Positions 8,354 to 17,551 of a stretch of 45,086 nucleotides of DNA are shown piece by piece (position 1 is the stretch's first letter; every line of letters starts with the position of its first letter). Below the pieces are notes generated by a model. That model ran no database searches and was not told where the DNA came from. It saw only the letters and a list, made by a program, of their open reading frames with translations. The DNA comes from Pirellulales bacterium (GTDB lineage: Bacteria > Planctomycetota > Planctomycetia > Pirellulales > JADZDJ01). The position numbers were made by a program, and so were the translations under genes. The stretch spans positions 1-45,086 of the forward strand of contig JADZDJ010000282.1 of NCBI GenBank assembly GCA_020851115.1, written 5' to 3'.

Positions 8354-10297
8354 CTACGCCAACTTTAAGTCGCCCTTCCATCGTACAAAACCTTCGATGG
8401 CTTCGTACTCGGCTAGCCCGAGCTTATCGTAGAGCTTGGCGGTTTCAGCGTTGCGAGCCTCGGCGCGTTGCCAGAATTCACGGAGATCCACGCCGGGGAA
8501 GAGGGCGCGGTCTTTTTGGGATTGATGCTTGAAGATGGCATTACGTTTGCGTCGCGTTTCGTCGGGGCTGAGCGGAACGGCCATTTCGATTTCGTGCGGA
8601 TCCCACTCTTGCCACGCCCCGCGGTACAGCCAGACTTCGCAGCGATTGAACCAGGCCTCGTAGCGGACGCGGTCGCAGGCCATGAGGACGGCGCTGAGGC
8701 AAACGCGGTGAGTGCCGTGCGGGTCGGAGAGATCGCCGGCGACGTAGATTTGGTTCGGCTGAATTTGCTGCAGCAGATCGATCGTGAGCTTCACATCGGC
8801 GTCGCCGAGCGGCTTCTTTTTGACACGTCCAGTTTCGTAGAACGGCATGTCGAGAAAATGGAGTCGCTGCGGAGAGACGCCGCAACCGCGGCCGGCGGCG
8901 CGGGCTTCGCCGCGACGAATCAGGCCTTTGATTTTTTGCACTTCGTCGGTATCGACTTGGCCCGGCTGCTTGTTGCGAAGCGTTTCGAGAATTCCGTGTA
9001 AGATGCTGCGCGTGCGACCAGGCTCGATGCCGAATAGTTCATCGAACTCGCAGGCGAATTCGCTGAATCGAATCGCGTCGTCGTCGAAAACCGCGATATT
9101 GCCCGAGGTTTGGTAGGCGACATGGACTTCGTGTCCTTGGTCGACCAGGCGAATGAGTGTGCCGCCCATCGAGATCACGTCATCGTCGGGATGCGGTGAA
9201 AAGATCAGCACCCGCTTAGGAAAAATATCATCGTGCGGCTGCGGGCGGTCGCCGGGCTGTTTCGCATGCACCGGTTTGCCACCAGGCCAGCCGGTAATCG
9301 TCGATTGCAGTTGGCGGAAGACGTTCAGGTTGATGTCGTATGCGGGGCCGTGTTCGGCGACGAGATCTTGAAGGCCTTCTTCGTTGTAGTCTTCGTCGGT
9401 CAGTTTTAGCAGCGGCTTTTTCACGTGCAATGCGAGCGAAATCGCGGCCTTGCGAATGGCCGACTCGGTCCATTCGACTTGGCCGACGCGCCATGGCGTT
9501 TTACTTCGCGTGAGTTCAGCGGCGGCGGCTTCGTCGAGAAAGAATTCGGCGGCCTGGTGTTCCTGCAGGAACGTGGCGGGAATGGACGGCGAGATTGGAC
9601 CTTCGACGGTCTTGGCGATTACACCGGCCTTGTGCTCGCCGAAGGCAAGCAAGATTAGATGAGAGGCGTCGAGGATCGTGCCGACACCCATCGTGATGGC
9701 GCGGCGGGGAACAAAATCTTCTCCAAAGAAATCGCTCGACGCATCGCCACGGGTGACTTTGTCGAGGGAGATCAGGCGCGTACGGCTGCCACGGCCACTG
9801 CCAGGCTCGTTGAAGCCCACGTGCCCGGTGCGGCCGATGCCGAGGAGTTGAATGTCGATGCCGCCGACGGATGCGATTTTTTCTTCGTAGCGGCGGCAAA
9901 AGTCGTTTACCCGATCGGCTGGCAACGTGCCGTCGGGAATGTGGATATTCGCAGGGTCGATGTCGATCGCATCGAACAGATGCTCTTTCATGAACCGCAC
10001 ATAGCTTTGTAGTTCGTGCGGCTGCATCGGGTAATACTCGTCGAGATTGAAGGTGACGACATTGTGGAACGACAAGCCTTCTTCACGGTGCAATCGCACT
10101 AGCTCCGCATAAACCGCAATCGGCGTGCTACCTGTAGCCAGACCAAGGACCGCGCTGCGGCCATCCTCTTGGCGGCGACGAATCAGATCGGCAATTCGCT
10201 GGGCGGCGGCTTTGCTGGCCTCGCGCGGATGCGAAAAAACACAACACGGGATGTGTTCGATTTCGGAAAGGACAGTCGAAGTGGAGGGGCGGAGCAT
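8354..10297 (-). CDS. NagB-like glucosamine-6-phosphate deaminase fused to PIG-L/LmbE deacetylase
   Basis: A two-domain cytoplasmic protein of 647 residues. Residues about 15-290 are a NagB-type isomerase/deaminase (LATGSTP at 53-59, NLDEYY at 84-89, GIGRTGHVGFNEPGS from 153). Residues about 362-600 are a PIG-L/LmbE zinc deacetylase (SPHPDDD at 367-373; DPHGTH at 525-530). NagB converts glucosamine-6-phosphate to fructose-6-phosphate plus ammonia; LmbE proteins remove N-acetyl groups from N-acetylglucosamine-type substrates. Both in one chain suggest coupled deacetylation and deamination. In E. coli NagB the loop reads NDGH with catalytic Asp141; here it is RTGH with Thr157, which I recall as usual for the long NagB-LmbE form. 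It stands alone, in opposite orientation to both neighbours. Confidence 0.9.
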   Translation of the reverse strand: MLRPSTSTVLSEIEHIPCCVFSHPREASKAAAQRIADLIRRRQEDGRSAVLGLATGSTPIAVYAELVRLHREEGLSFHNVVTFNLDEYYPMQPHELQSYVRFMKEHLFDAIDIDPANIHIPDGTLPADRVNDFCRRYEEKIASVGGIDIQLLGIGRTGHVGFNEPGSGRGSRTRLISLDKVTRGDASSDFFGEDFVPRRAITMGVGTILDASHLILLAFGEHKAGVIAKTVEGPISPSIPATFLQEHQAAEFFLDEAAAAELTRSKTPWRVGQVEWTESAIRKAAISLALHVKKPLLKLTDEDYNEEGLQDLVAEHGPAYDINLNVFRQLQSTITGWPGGKPVHAKQPGDRPQPHDDIFPKRVLIFSPHPDDDVISMGGTLIRLVDQGHEVHVAYQTSGNIAVFDDDAIRFSEFACEFDELFGIEPGRTRSILHGILETLRNKQPGQVDTDEVQKIKGLIRRGEARAAGRGCGVSPQRLHFLDMPFYETGRVKKKPLGDADVKLTIDLLQQIQPNQIYVAGDLSDPHGTHRVCLSAVLMACDRVRYEAWFNRCEVWLYRGAWQEWDPHEIEMAVPLSPDETRRKRNAIFKHQSQKDRALFPGVDLREFWQRAEARNAETAKLYDKLGLAEYEAIEGFVRWKGDLKLA

Positions 10298-10767
10298 TGA
10301 GCAGTGCCGTAGGTGGCGGAATGTTGATCGGGTTTGGCGCCATTCAGCCTATATTCGCCGCGAGTGCCGGTAAATGGGGATTGATATGTGTTTGATGAGC
10401 GTGTGGTAGTCTATTTCGGAACGCTGTTTCGTGGGGATCATTCACTGGCGGATCGCATCGAACACGACGGCGATTTGCTTGTCAAAATTTTCCTCTCGAT
10501 TCTCGCCAGAATCTTTGAGTAAATCCTGGCTCGAGCAAGCGACCTACGATTCCGTTCCAACCGGTTGAGCGTATTCTTGTCGATGCGATCCTACTCAGTC
10601 GGATCTTTCAGACTCACCCCTACGATTAAAACTGGGTCAACGGATCCAGATTTCCAGTTTAGCGACGGTCGTCTGGGCTTGCCATTAGTCGTTGTGACAG
10701 CTTAACTTGGAGCGAATATTGTGGTCTCGGTCTGCCATTTTTTCGCTTCGTTCTCGGTCAGACTCCC
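10298..10767. other. 470-nt intergenic region
   Basis: Divergent spacer between the nagB-type gene and scpB. No frame with recognisable content. It holds one inverted repeat, AAACTGG (10629-10635) and CCAGTTT (10654-10660) with an 18-nt loop, which could be a weak hairpin or regulator site. No confident promoter was found. Confidence 0.5.
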
Positions 10768-11922
10768 ATGTCCCGCATCAATCAGCCTCCGCTGTGGGCT
10801 AAGTCTATTCAAACCGGAGCGTTAACCGCTCGACGTTGTACGGGGCGACCAACGAAGGGCTTTGATCGCATTTGGCAATTCCGAACGTTACTTCAATCTA
10901 CACAACACTTTAGGCTTGGTAGCAGCGAGTTTTGGCGAGCGGCCGAAATTGCTCGAGTCGAAGCCGTGCTTTTTTTGGCGAAAGAGACTCTTTCTAGCCG
11001 AAAAATAGCTCAATTGGCCAGCTTGGCAGACGGTACGCAAGCGCGTACATTGATCCGCCGACTAAACCAGTTTTACGACGAATCTGGCGCTGCATTCCGG
11101 GCAGAGGAGGTTGCCGGCGGTTTCCAATTGGTGACCCGGCCGAAATTTGGCCCGTGGCTGCGAAGGATGTTGCAAAACTCGGCCGAACCGCGACTGTCTG
11201 GGCCGGCGCTGGAAACACTGACGGTGGTGGCATATCGTCAACCGATTTTGCGGGCGGAAGTCGAAGCCGTCCGTGGAGTGCAATGTGGCGAAATGCTGCG
11301 ACAACTGTTGGAGCGAGATTTGATCCGCATTACCGGCCGGGCGGACGACCTCGGCCGGCCTTTGATGTATGGTACTACAAGGCATTTTTTAGAGTTGTTC
11401 GGCCTAAAAAGTCTTGACGAACTGCCCCGCGCGACAGAATTACGTGGAGGCGGGTTGCCAAGTCGCGAGTCGGACGCTAATAACAACGCTACTAGTGAAA
11501 ACAATTCCGGTGTGGGCCGGGTTGAAGGAAACCTATTGAACGATCGCCTTTCGGAGGAAGAATCAGTGACAACACGCATTCGCCCCAGCACTACGCACGA
11601 CGAAGATATTGTCGAGGGTACGGCGACGGCGCTCTTGGAAGCCTCTCGCCGCGCGTCAAGCATCAAAGCAGCGAAAGCTGCCGACGACGAGGATTTGGAC
11701 GAGGAAGATGAGGACTGGGACGATGACGATGACGATGACGACGACGAAGACGATGAGGACGAGGAGGACGATGATTTCGTCGAGGAGGAATGGGAGGAAG
11801 TAGACGACGACGATGATGAGGAGGAGGATGACGACGACGAGGACGACGACGATTGGGAGGACGACGAGGACGACGATTGGGACGACGACGAAGAGGAAGA
11901 CGACTTCGACGAAGAAGGGTAG
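10768..11922 (+). CDS. scpB: SMC-Scp complex subunit ScpB with acidic tail
   Basis: Condensin subunit ScpB: two winged-helix domains that, as a dimer, bind ScpA and regulate the SMC ring in chromosome segregation. The conserved core begins at about residue 64 (VEAVLFLAKETLSSRKIAQL) and runs through LSGPALETLTVVAYRQP and GRPLMYGTTRHFLELFGL to about 219. The first 60 residues are unlike the family and the start at ATG 10768 has no ribosome binding site, so a later start is possible. From about 306 to 384 the chain is almost only Asp and Glu with a few Trp, encoded by GAC/GAT/GAG/GAA repeats. Such a tail roughly doubles the usual size (about 180-250). No scpA or smc gene lies nearby. Confidence 0.88.
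   Translation: MSRINQPPLWAKSIQTGALTARRCTGRPTKGFDRIWQFRTLLQSTQHFRLGSSEFWRAAEIARVEAVLFLAKETLSSRKIAQLASLADGTQARTLIRRLNQFYDESGAAFRAEEVAGGFQLVTRPKFGPWLRRMLQNSAEPRLSGPALETLTVVAYRQPILRAEVEAVRGVQCGEMLRQLLERDLIRITGRADDLGRPLMYGTTRHFLELFGLKSLDELPRATELRGGGLPSRESDANNNATSENNSGVGRVEGNLLNDRLSEEESVTTRIRPSTTHDEDIVEGTATALLEASRRASSIKAAKAADDEDLDEEDEDWDDDDDDDDDEDDEDEEDDDFVEEEWEEVDDDDDEEEDDDDEDDDDWEDDEDDDWDDDEEEDDFDEEG
11683..11919 (+). repeat. GAN-codon low-complexity tract
   Basis: About 240 nt made almost only of GAC, GAT, GAG and GAA codons, encoding the acidic tail of ScpB. The reverse strand reads as a long Ser-rich open frame (11238-12056), which is a by-product of this tract and not a gene. Such tracts can slip, so the tail length may vary between strains. 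Confidence 0.85.
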
Positions 11923-12024
11923 CCGCGCGGTTCGCCCGTGACTGTTCCCAACGCCGAGCGCTTTGAATTTCCGCGCCCAGAATGGCGAGAGGATTCGCCT
12001 CTTGTAAGCGTTTTGTCCGCTGGG

Positions 12025-12831
12025 CTATCCGGTGAGCGGCAGGCGCAAGCCATCATAGGCTAGCGTCATTTCCGGCGGCAGCGACGCATTTGTCGCCTCA
12101 TGTTCGATTTCGTGCCCCATGTGCGTGAAAAGCGTGCGCTTGGGTTGCAACTTCTTTGCGACTTCGATTGCTTCTTGCAGGCTGTAGTGAGACGCGTGCG
12201 GACGCGGGCGCAGGGCGTCGAGAATCAGTACATCAAGCCCTTGCAGTAATTGCCAGCTTTCGGGCGGGATGCCGTTCGTGTCGGTGCAGTATGCGATGTT
12301 GCCAAAGCGAAAGCCCGTAACGCGAAACTTGCCGTGTGCCAAGCGAAACGGAACGAATTTTTGCCGCAGCAGCGTGAACGGCTCGAGCGCGATTCGTTGA
12401 ATATCGAGTTGAGGAACGCCGCCGGCATAGTGCTGATTCTCACTGACAAATGCATAATCAAACGATTTGCGAATACGATCTTCGACGAAGTCTTCGCAAT
12501 AAATCGGCAGAGGGTGGCCAAGGTAGTAAGGGAACAGCCGCACATCGTCCAATCCAAAGACGTGGTCGGCGTGGTCGTGCGTATAGAGGACTGCGTGAAT
12601 GAGGCCGATTTGCTCGCGCAGGAGCTGAGTGCGCAAGTCTGGGGTCGTGTCGATCAGCAAGTTTCCTTCCGGCAGGCCAAGCGCCAACGAGCAGCGGAGC
12701 CGATGGTTCTTCGGATTGGTGCTCGTGCATGTCGCACAGCCACAACCCACGCAGGGCACGCCCACCGACGTTCCGGTGCCGAGAAACACGAGTTGGCCGC
12801 GGAGGTCGGTGGTGAGGGATGGCTGTGGCAT
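12025..12831 (-). CDS. PhnP-like metallo-beta-lactamase-fold hydrolase
   Basis: A metallo-beta-lactamase superfamily phosphodiesterase-like protein, 268 residues. It begins LVFLGTGTSVGVP (about 12-24), has a Cys cluster (CVGCGCATC, then about ten residues later RLRC) like the structural zinc site of PhnP-type proteins, the metal motif THDHADH, and LFTHMGHEIEH near the end. PhnP splits cyclic ribose phosphates; the wider group includes RNase Z-like enzymes. I choose ATG 12831 (MPQPSL); an open frame continues upstream to 13014 but has no family match there. It converges with scpB and is divergent from secA. The family is firm; the substrate is not known. Confidence 0.85.
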   Translation of the reverse strand: MPQPSLTTDLRGQLVFLGTGTSVGVPCVGCGCATCTSTNPKNHRLRCSLALGLPEGNLLIDTTPDLRTQLLREQIGLIHAVLYTHDHADHVFGLDDVRLFPYYLGHPLPIYCEDFVEDRIRKSFDYAFVSENQHYAGGVPQLDIQRIALEPFTLLRQKFVPFRLAHGKFRVTGFRFGNIAYCTDTNGIPPESWQLLQGLDVLILDALRPRPHASHYSLQEAIEVAKKLQPKRTLFTHMGHEIEHEATNASLPPEMTLAYDGLRLPLTG

Positions 12832-13171
12832 CGAGTCGTAGGTGTGGCGTCGGGGTGCCAAATTGCGGCACAAGGCAGGGTTTGGCCTTTGGCGGAAAAA
12901 GAAAACGGATGTTATCGCGGAGTCTTGGTTCGCAATTTGCTGCAAGCGTAATAGGAAGGAGCCTTTTTTGCCTATCTTGGCGGGCCTCGACCGGTCGAAC
13001 CGTTCTTGACCCACTACTATTATCGCAATAAACTTCGTTGTTGGTACAAGTTACGACGATTTGCAGGCATTCCGCTTCGGCAGCTTCGCGCCTGCACTAG
13101 ATGCTTTCTGGCGGCTGCATTCGAACCGGTTATTGGCAGCCATACGATCTATCCCCGCGAGTGCTTTTGCG
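12832..13171. other. Divergent promoter region between the PhnP-like gene and secA
   Basis: About 340 nt without a supported gene; open frames on both strands run in from the neighbours. A plausible secA promoter is TTGACC (13006-13011), a 17-nt spacer and TAAACT (13029-13034). The -10 box matches the consensus at only four of six positions. Confidence 0.4.
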
Positions 13172-16100
13172 ATGGAATTTTTGGAACAACTGTGGGAAAT
13201 CATCTCGAACCTGTTTAGCGCGATTGGGCGTGGTTTCGAGCGCGCGCTGACATCGTTTTTTGGTTCATCGAACGCGCGATTTATTAAGAAGTTACAGCCG
13301 AGAATCGATGCCATCAACGCCCTGGAGACCAAATACCAGGCGATGAGCGATTCGGAGTTGATGCAGCAAACGGCGATTTTCCGGCAGCGTCTGGCCGAGG
13401 GGGCAACACTCGACGACCTCTTGAATGAGGCCTTCGCGGTCTGTCGCGAGGCGGGGCGACGGTTCCTGGGCATGCGGCACTACGATGTGCAACTCATCGG
13501 CGGCATGGTGCTGCACAGCGGCAGCATCGCCGAAATGATCACGGGCGAGGGCAAGACGCTGGTTGCCACCTTGCCGGCGTATCTCAATGCACTCGAAGGC
13601 AAAGGCGTTCACGTTGTCACGGTCAACGATTACCTGGCCCGTCGCGACATGGAATGGATGGCCCCAATTTACATGAACTTGGGGCTGACCGTCGGCGCGA
13701 TTCAATCGGGCATGGATTCCGCCGAGCGGCAAGCGGCTTATGCCTGCGACATCACGTATGGCACGAACAACGAATTTGGCTTCGATTACCTCCGCGACAA
13801 CATGCGGCCTGCCGCGCGCGACGATCGGCATTTCCCCAAACACATGCAGCAGGCGCAAGGAACGCTGAATTTTGCGATCATCGACGAAGTTGACAACATC
13901 CTGTTGGACGAATCCCGAACGCCGTTGATCATCTCCGGCCCTGCGCACGACGACGTAACGAAATACGGCAAAGCCGACAAAGTTGCCCGGCAGCTCATCA
14001 AGGATGCGCACTTTGAAGTCAAGGAAAAGGAGCACACCGTCGCACTGACCGACGATGGCGTACGGGCGGCGGAAAAACTGGCCGGCGTCGAGAGTTTTTA
14101 CACCGCCGGGCATATGGAGTGGCCGCATTTAATCGACAATGCGCTGAAGGCCCATCACCTTTACAAGCGCGACGTCAACTACGTCGTTGAAAACGGCGAG
14201 ATCATCATCGTGGATGAATTCACCGGCCGCAAAATGCCGGGTCGCCAATGGAGCGATGGATTGCATCAGGCGGTCGAAGCCAAAGAAGGCGTTCAAGTCA
14301 AGGAAGAAACGCAAACGCTAGCCACGATCACGCTGCAAAATTTCTTCAAGCTCTACAAGAAGATCTGCGGCATGACCGGCACGGCCATGACCGAAGCGAA
14401 CGAATTCTGGAAGATCTACAAATTGGATGTGATCGCCATTCCGTCCAACCGGCAGATGCAGCGGATCAATTCGCCGGATGTCATTTATTTGACCGAGAAG
14501 GAAAAGTATCACGCGGTGGCCGACGAGATCGAGCGGATTCACAAATGGGACACCGTCGACTTGGGCAGCGAATGGCGCATCGGCCAGATTTTGAGCGAAA
14601 ACGACCAGGAGCTCGAACTCGACGATAAAGAATCGCGACAGCGGGAGAAAATTCCGCGGTCAAAGATTAAATCCATCCAGAAGCACGCCCGCCCGATTTT
14701 GGTCGGCACCGTGTCGATCGAAAAAAGCGAGCGGCTGTCCGCCTTGCTCGAACGCCGCGGGATCAAGCACCAAGTGCTCAACGCCAAGCATCACAAGCGC
14801 GAGGCGGAAATTGTCGCTCAAGCCGGCCGCAAAGGCGCGGTGACGATTGCCACGAACATGGCCGGCCGCGGTACGGACATCATCTTGGGTGGAAACGCCG
14901 AAGCCATGGCGTGGGCCTTGCTCCAAGACAAATACCCGACGCGGCTGGAAGTTCCACCGGAAGAGTGGGATACACTAGTCCGCGAAATTGAAGCGCGCGA
15001 AAAGACGAAAACGGAAGGGGCCGAAGTGAAGGCGCTCGGCGGCCTGCACATCATCGGCACCGAACGGCACGATGCGCGGCGAATCGATAACCAGCTTCGC
15101 GGCCGGTCGGGCCGGCAAGGCGATCCCGGCTCCAGCCGGTTCTATTTGTCGCTCGAAGACGATCTGATGCGCATTTTCGCCGGCGAGTGGGTCAAGAGCG
15201 TGCTCACGCGGCTGGGGATGAAAGAAGGAGAAGCGATTGAAAGCCGCATGGTCAGTCGGCGGATCGAAGGTGCGCAAAAGAAAGTCGAAGAGCGCAATTT
15301 CGACATTCGCAAGAACCTGCTCGAGTACGACGAGGTGATGGACGAGCAACGGAAGCGCGTGTACAGCTATCGCCAAAATATCCTCGACGGCGGCACTTGC
15401 AAACGGTTGATTTTGGAAATGATCGATCGGCAGATCGAACAGAATATCGACGTATTTCTGCAAAAGGATTATGGCGCTGAAACCTTTGCCAAGTGGGCCG
15501 GCAGTTTGCTCTCGGTCGAACTCGACGCGCGCGAGTTTCGCGGGCTCGATTTCGGCGCAGCCGAGCGTGAGGCGAAGGACCAGGCCGAGCGCATGGCCGA
15601 ATCGCAAGTGTTCGAGGCGATTGAAGAGAACCTGCCTGAAGGAGAAGAGGAGGACTGGAACTGGGAGGCCCTTGCCAAGTTTGCCAACGTTCGGTGGAGC
15701 ACGAACTTGCGCGATCGCGATTTGAAGAAAGTCGGCCGCGACGGCGTTTCGGAATTGCTCATCGAACAGGGCAAAGAAGCGATCAACAAGATCGATCTGA
15801 CCGAAGGTCAGCGGTTCTTGGAGCCCGATTTCGGCATGCGCACGGCATGCGCATGGGTGCAATATAAATTTGGCATCCCCCTGGATTTCCAGGCGATCCG
15901 CACGCTGGAGCTGCAAGACTTCAAAGACTCGATTCGCCAGAAAACGAGCGAAGTCTACGATGAAAAGGAAGCCGCGTATCCGGTGATGGCCGGCTTTTAC
16001 CGCTTCACGCATCGCGACCTTGCTGGACAGAAGCACTACGACCGCACTCAGATGGTCACGTGGGCGCGCGAGCGTTTCCATGTCGATCTGTCGTTCGACG

Positions 16101-16903
16101 ACTTCAAGAACAAATCGCAAGACGACATTCGGCCGATCTTGGTGGCTCACAGCCGCGAATCGTTGCGCCGAGCCGCCGGCGTGCGAGCCGAACTGGAGCG
16201 GCTGATTGAAGACGCGTTTGCCAACACTGGCGCCGATCACGCCGCGAACGGCGCGGCGGCAAGAGTCGTCGCGGGCAGCACGACTGCGACAAGCTCGCTA
16301 CAGACGTTGATCGACCAATTGAAATCGCTCGACTCGGAAGTCACCGACGACGAAATCAAGCAGTCGAACCGAGAGCAATTGCAGCGATTGATGTCGCTGG
16401 TGGCGGACGAGCATTTCCGCCCCGAAATGCGCCGCATGGAGCGCGCGCTCGTGTTGCAAATTCTCGACACGGCTTGGAAGGATCACTTGCTGGCGATGGA
16501 TCATTTGCGCTCGAGCGTCAACTTGCGCGGCTATGCTCAGGTCGATCCAAAAGTGGAATACAAGCGCGAAGGCATGAAGCTATTTGAAGCGATGTGGCTC
16601 AGCATCGGCGACCGCGTGACCGACTTATTCTTTAAGATGGAACAGCTCGACGAAAGCTTCGTCGGCTCGACCTGGAAGGAAACCGCCGCGATTCACGAGG
16701 AAGCTCCGTCTCAATCGGACATCGGCCAGCAGCAACAATCGGCCATCGACAATTCGCAGAATCAGGCTCAAAAAATCGAGCCGATCCGCAACCGCGGCGA
16801 AAAAATTGGCCGCAACGATCCTTGCCCTTGCAATAGCGGCAAGAAATATAAGAACTGCTGCATGCGCAAAGGTGGCGGGGGAATCGCTGCGTCGATTATG
16901 TAG
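13172..16903 (+). CDS. secA: Preprotein translocase ATPase SecA
   Basis: The motor ATPase that drives proteins through SecYEG at the inner membrane. Key sites: Walker A TGEGKT at 124-129, DEVD at 238-241, motif VI region [19 protein letters not shown], the helical scaffold, and a C-terminal zinc-binding SEC-C tail ([16 protein letters not shown]) for SecB/lipid contact. At 1,243 residues it is about 340 longer than E. coli SecA. Extra material is visible at about 455-509, inserted before the second nucleotide-binding fold (around [16 protein letters not shown]), and in a long block after about 790 in the scaffold/wing region. ATG 13172 (MEFLEQ) is preferred; the frame is open 37 codons upstream. 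Size and inserts fit planctomycete SecA. Confidence 0.97.
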   Translation: MEFLEQLWEIISNLFSAIGRGFERALTSFFGSSNARFIKKLQPRIDAINALETKYQAMSDSELMQQTAIFRQRLAEGATLDDLLNEAFAVCREAGRRFLGMRHYDVQLIGGMVLHSGSIAEMITGEGKTLVATLPAYLNALEGKGVHVVTVNDYLARRDMEWMAPIYMNLGLTVGAIQSGMDSAERQAAYACDITYGTNNEFGFDYLRDNMRPAARDDRHFPKHMQQAQGTLNFAIIDEVDNILLDESRTPLIISGPAHDDVTKYGKADKVARQLIKDAHFEVKEKEHTVALTDDGVRAAEKLAGVESFYTAGHMEWPHLIDNALKAHHLYKRDVNYVVENGEIIIVDEFTGRKMPGRQWSDGLHQAVEAKEGVQVKEETQTLATITLQNFFKLYKKICGMTGTAMTEANEFWKIYKLDVIAIPSNRQMQRINSPDVIYLTEKEKYHAVADEIERIHKWDTVDLGSEWRIGQILSENDQELELDDKESRQREKIPRSKIKSIQKHARPILVGTVSIEKSERLSALLERRGIKHQVLNAKHHKREAEIVAQAGRKGAVTIATNMAGRGTDIILGGNAEAMAWALLQDKYPTRLEVPPEEWDTLVREIEAREKTKTEGAEVKALGGLHIIGTERHDARRIDNQLRGRSGRQGDPGSSRFYLSLEDDLMRIFAGEWVKSVLTRLGMKEGEAIESRMVSRRIEGAQKKVEERNFDIRKNLLEYDEVMDEQRKRVYSYRQNILDGGTCKRLILEMIDRQIEQNIDVFLQKDYGAETFAKWAGSLLSVELDAREFRGLDFGAAEREAKDQAERMAESQVFEAIEENLPEGEEEDWNWEALAKFANVRWSTNLRDRDLKKVGRDGVSELLIEQGKEAINKIDLTEGQRFLEPDFGMRTACAWVQYKFGIPLDFQAIRTLELQDFKDSIRQKTSEVYDEKEAAYPVMAGFYRFTHRDLAGQKHYDRTQMVTWARERFHVDLSFDDFKNKSQDDIRPILVAHSRESLRRAAGVRAELERLIEDAFANTGADHAANGAAARVVAGSTTATSSLQTLIDQLKSLDSEVTDDEIKQSNREQLQRLMSLVADEHFRPEMRRMERALVLQILDTAWKDHLLAMDHLRSSVNLRGYAQVDPKVEYKREGMKLFEAMWLSIGDRVTDLFFKMEQLDESFVGSTWKETAAIHEEAPSQSDIGQQQQSAIDNSQNQAQKIEPIRNRGEKIGRNDPCPCNSGKKYKNCCMRKGGGGIAASIM

Positions 16904-16946
16904 CAAAGATGGGATCGCAACTTGACGGACTCGATGGATTGTTGCG

Positions 16947-17285
16947 ATGAATGTTCCCAATGCCGAACAAGCAATAATTCCGCTGGAGAAACTAACCGAT
17001 TCCCTCCTGAATCTCGATCATATCGACGGGGGCCCAAAGGCACGGTGGCTGCTGAGCGCTGGATTCGCAGCAGCGAATCCAGTAGAACTCGATCGAGCTT
17101 TGCGAGATCAGCATCTGACTCAAGAATGTCATTTTGGAAAACCGTCGTCGTTTAGTGTAAAAAACCAGGTGACCGCGCTGCTGACGGGCAGGACTGGATT
17201 CATGAACGCGACGTCCATCTGGATGGTGCTGCACGGCAAAATGATTCCACGACTTGTCACTGTGGTGCCGGGGAAAAAGTCATGA
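16947..17285 (+). CDS. DUF6883 domain protein
   Basis: A 112-residue protein that matches, by recall, the DUF6883 family: it opens NVPNAEQAIIPLEKLTDSLL, followed by LNLDHIDGGPKARWLLSAGF, and ends in the strand-rich MIPRLVTVVP. The function of the family is unknown; members often sit beside a DUF4926 gene, as here. It lies 43 nt after secA and its stop overlaps the next start (ATGA at 17282-17285), so the pair is translationally coupled. It has no signal peptide or membrane segment. The gene pair interrupts a housekeeping stretch (secA, waaA, metK), which suggests a mobile cassette. A toxin-antitoxin or toxin-immunity role is possible but unproven. Confidence 0.75.
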   Translation: MNVPNAEQAIIPLEKLTDSLLNLDHIDGGPKARWLLSAGFAAANPVELDRALRDQHLTQECHFGKPSSFSVKNQVTALLTGRTGFMNATSIWMVLHGKMIPRLVTVVPGKKS

Positions 17286-17518
17286 ACCTTGAACTTTTTG
17301 GCCGCGCAATTTTGAACCGCGATGTTCCGGATGCAGGATTAAGATACGGAGATGTAGACACGATTGTCGAGGTTTATCGCGATTCATCGGACCGGCCGAT
17401 TGGTTACGAATTGGAGTTGTTTTCGGCGACGGATGAGACGCTGGCCGTGGTTTCAGTGCCCGCCGATGCGTTGCGCGAGCCAACCGCCGCGGATCGCCTA
17501 GCCTCGCGAGTTGCATAG
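17282..17518 (+). CDS. DUF4926 domain protein
   Basis: A 78-residue protein resembling DUF4926: AILNRDVPDAGLRYGDVDTI, then VEVYRDSS, a YELELFSATDETLAVVSVPA strand pair and ALREP. The pattern (two short beta blocks round a GD-[VI]-G/D-T-[IV]-VE motif) looks like a small SH3-like barrel. Its ATG lies inside the stop of the DUF6883 gene. In other genomes DUF4926 genes are found next to DUF6883 genes; the smaller partner of such pairs is the natural candidate for an antidote or cofactor, but no activity is established. Confidence 0.75.
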   Translation: MNLELFGRAILNRDVPDAGLRYGDVDTIVEVYRDSSDRPIGYELELFSATDETLAVVSVPADALREPTAADRLASRVA

Positions 17519-17551
17519 CCGCCACGTATCACTCGGGAATGGAGTCCCGCG

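Noticed and set aside
11238-12056. Long Ser-rich open frame on the minus strand (272 codons)
   Set aside because: It is the complement of the GAN-codon tract and core of scpB; poly-Ser arises from TCN/AGN complements of Asp/Glu codons.
14975-16240. 421-codon open frame on the minus strand inside secA
   Set aside because: It overlaps secA fully, has no domain and reflects high GC in the complementary strand of a conserved gene.
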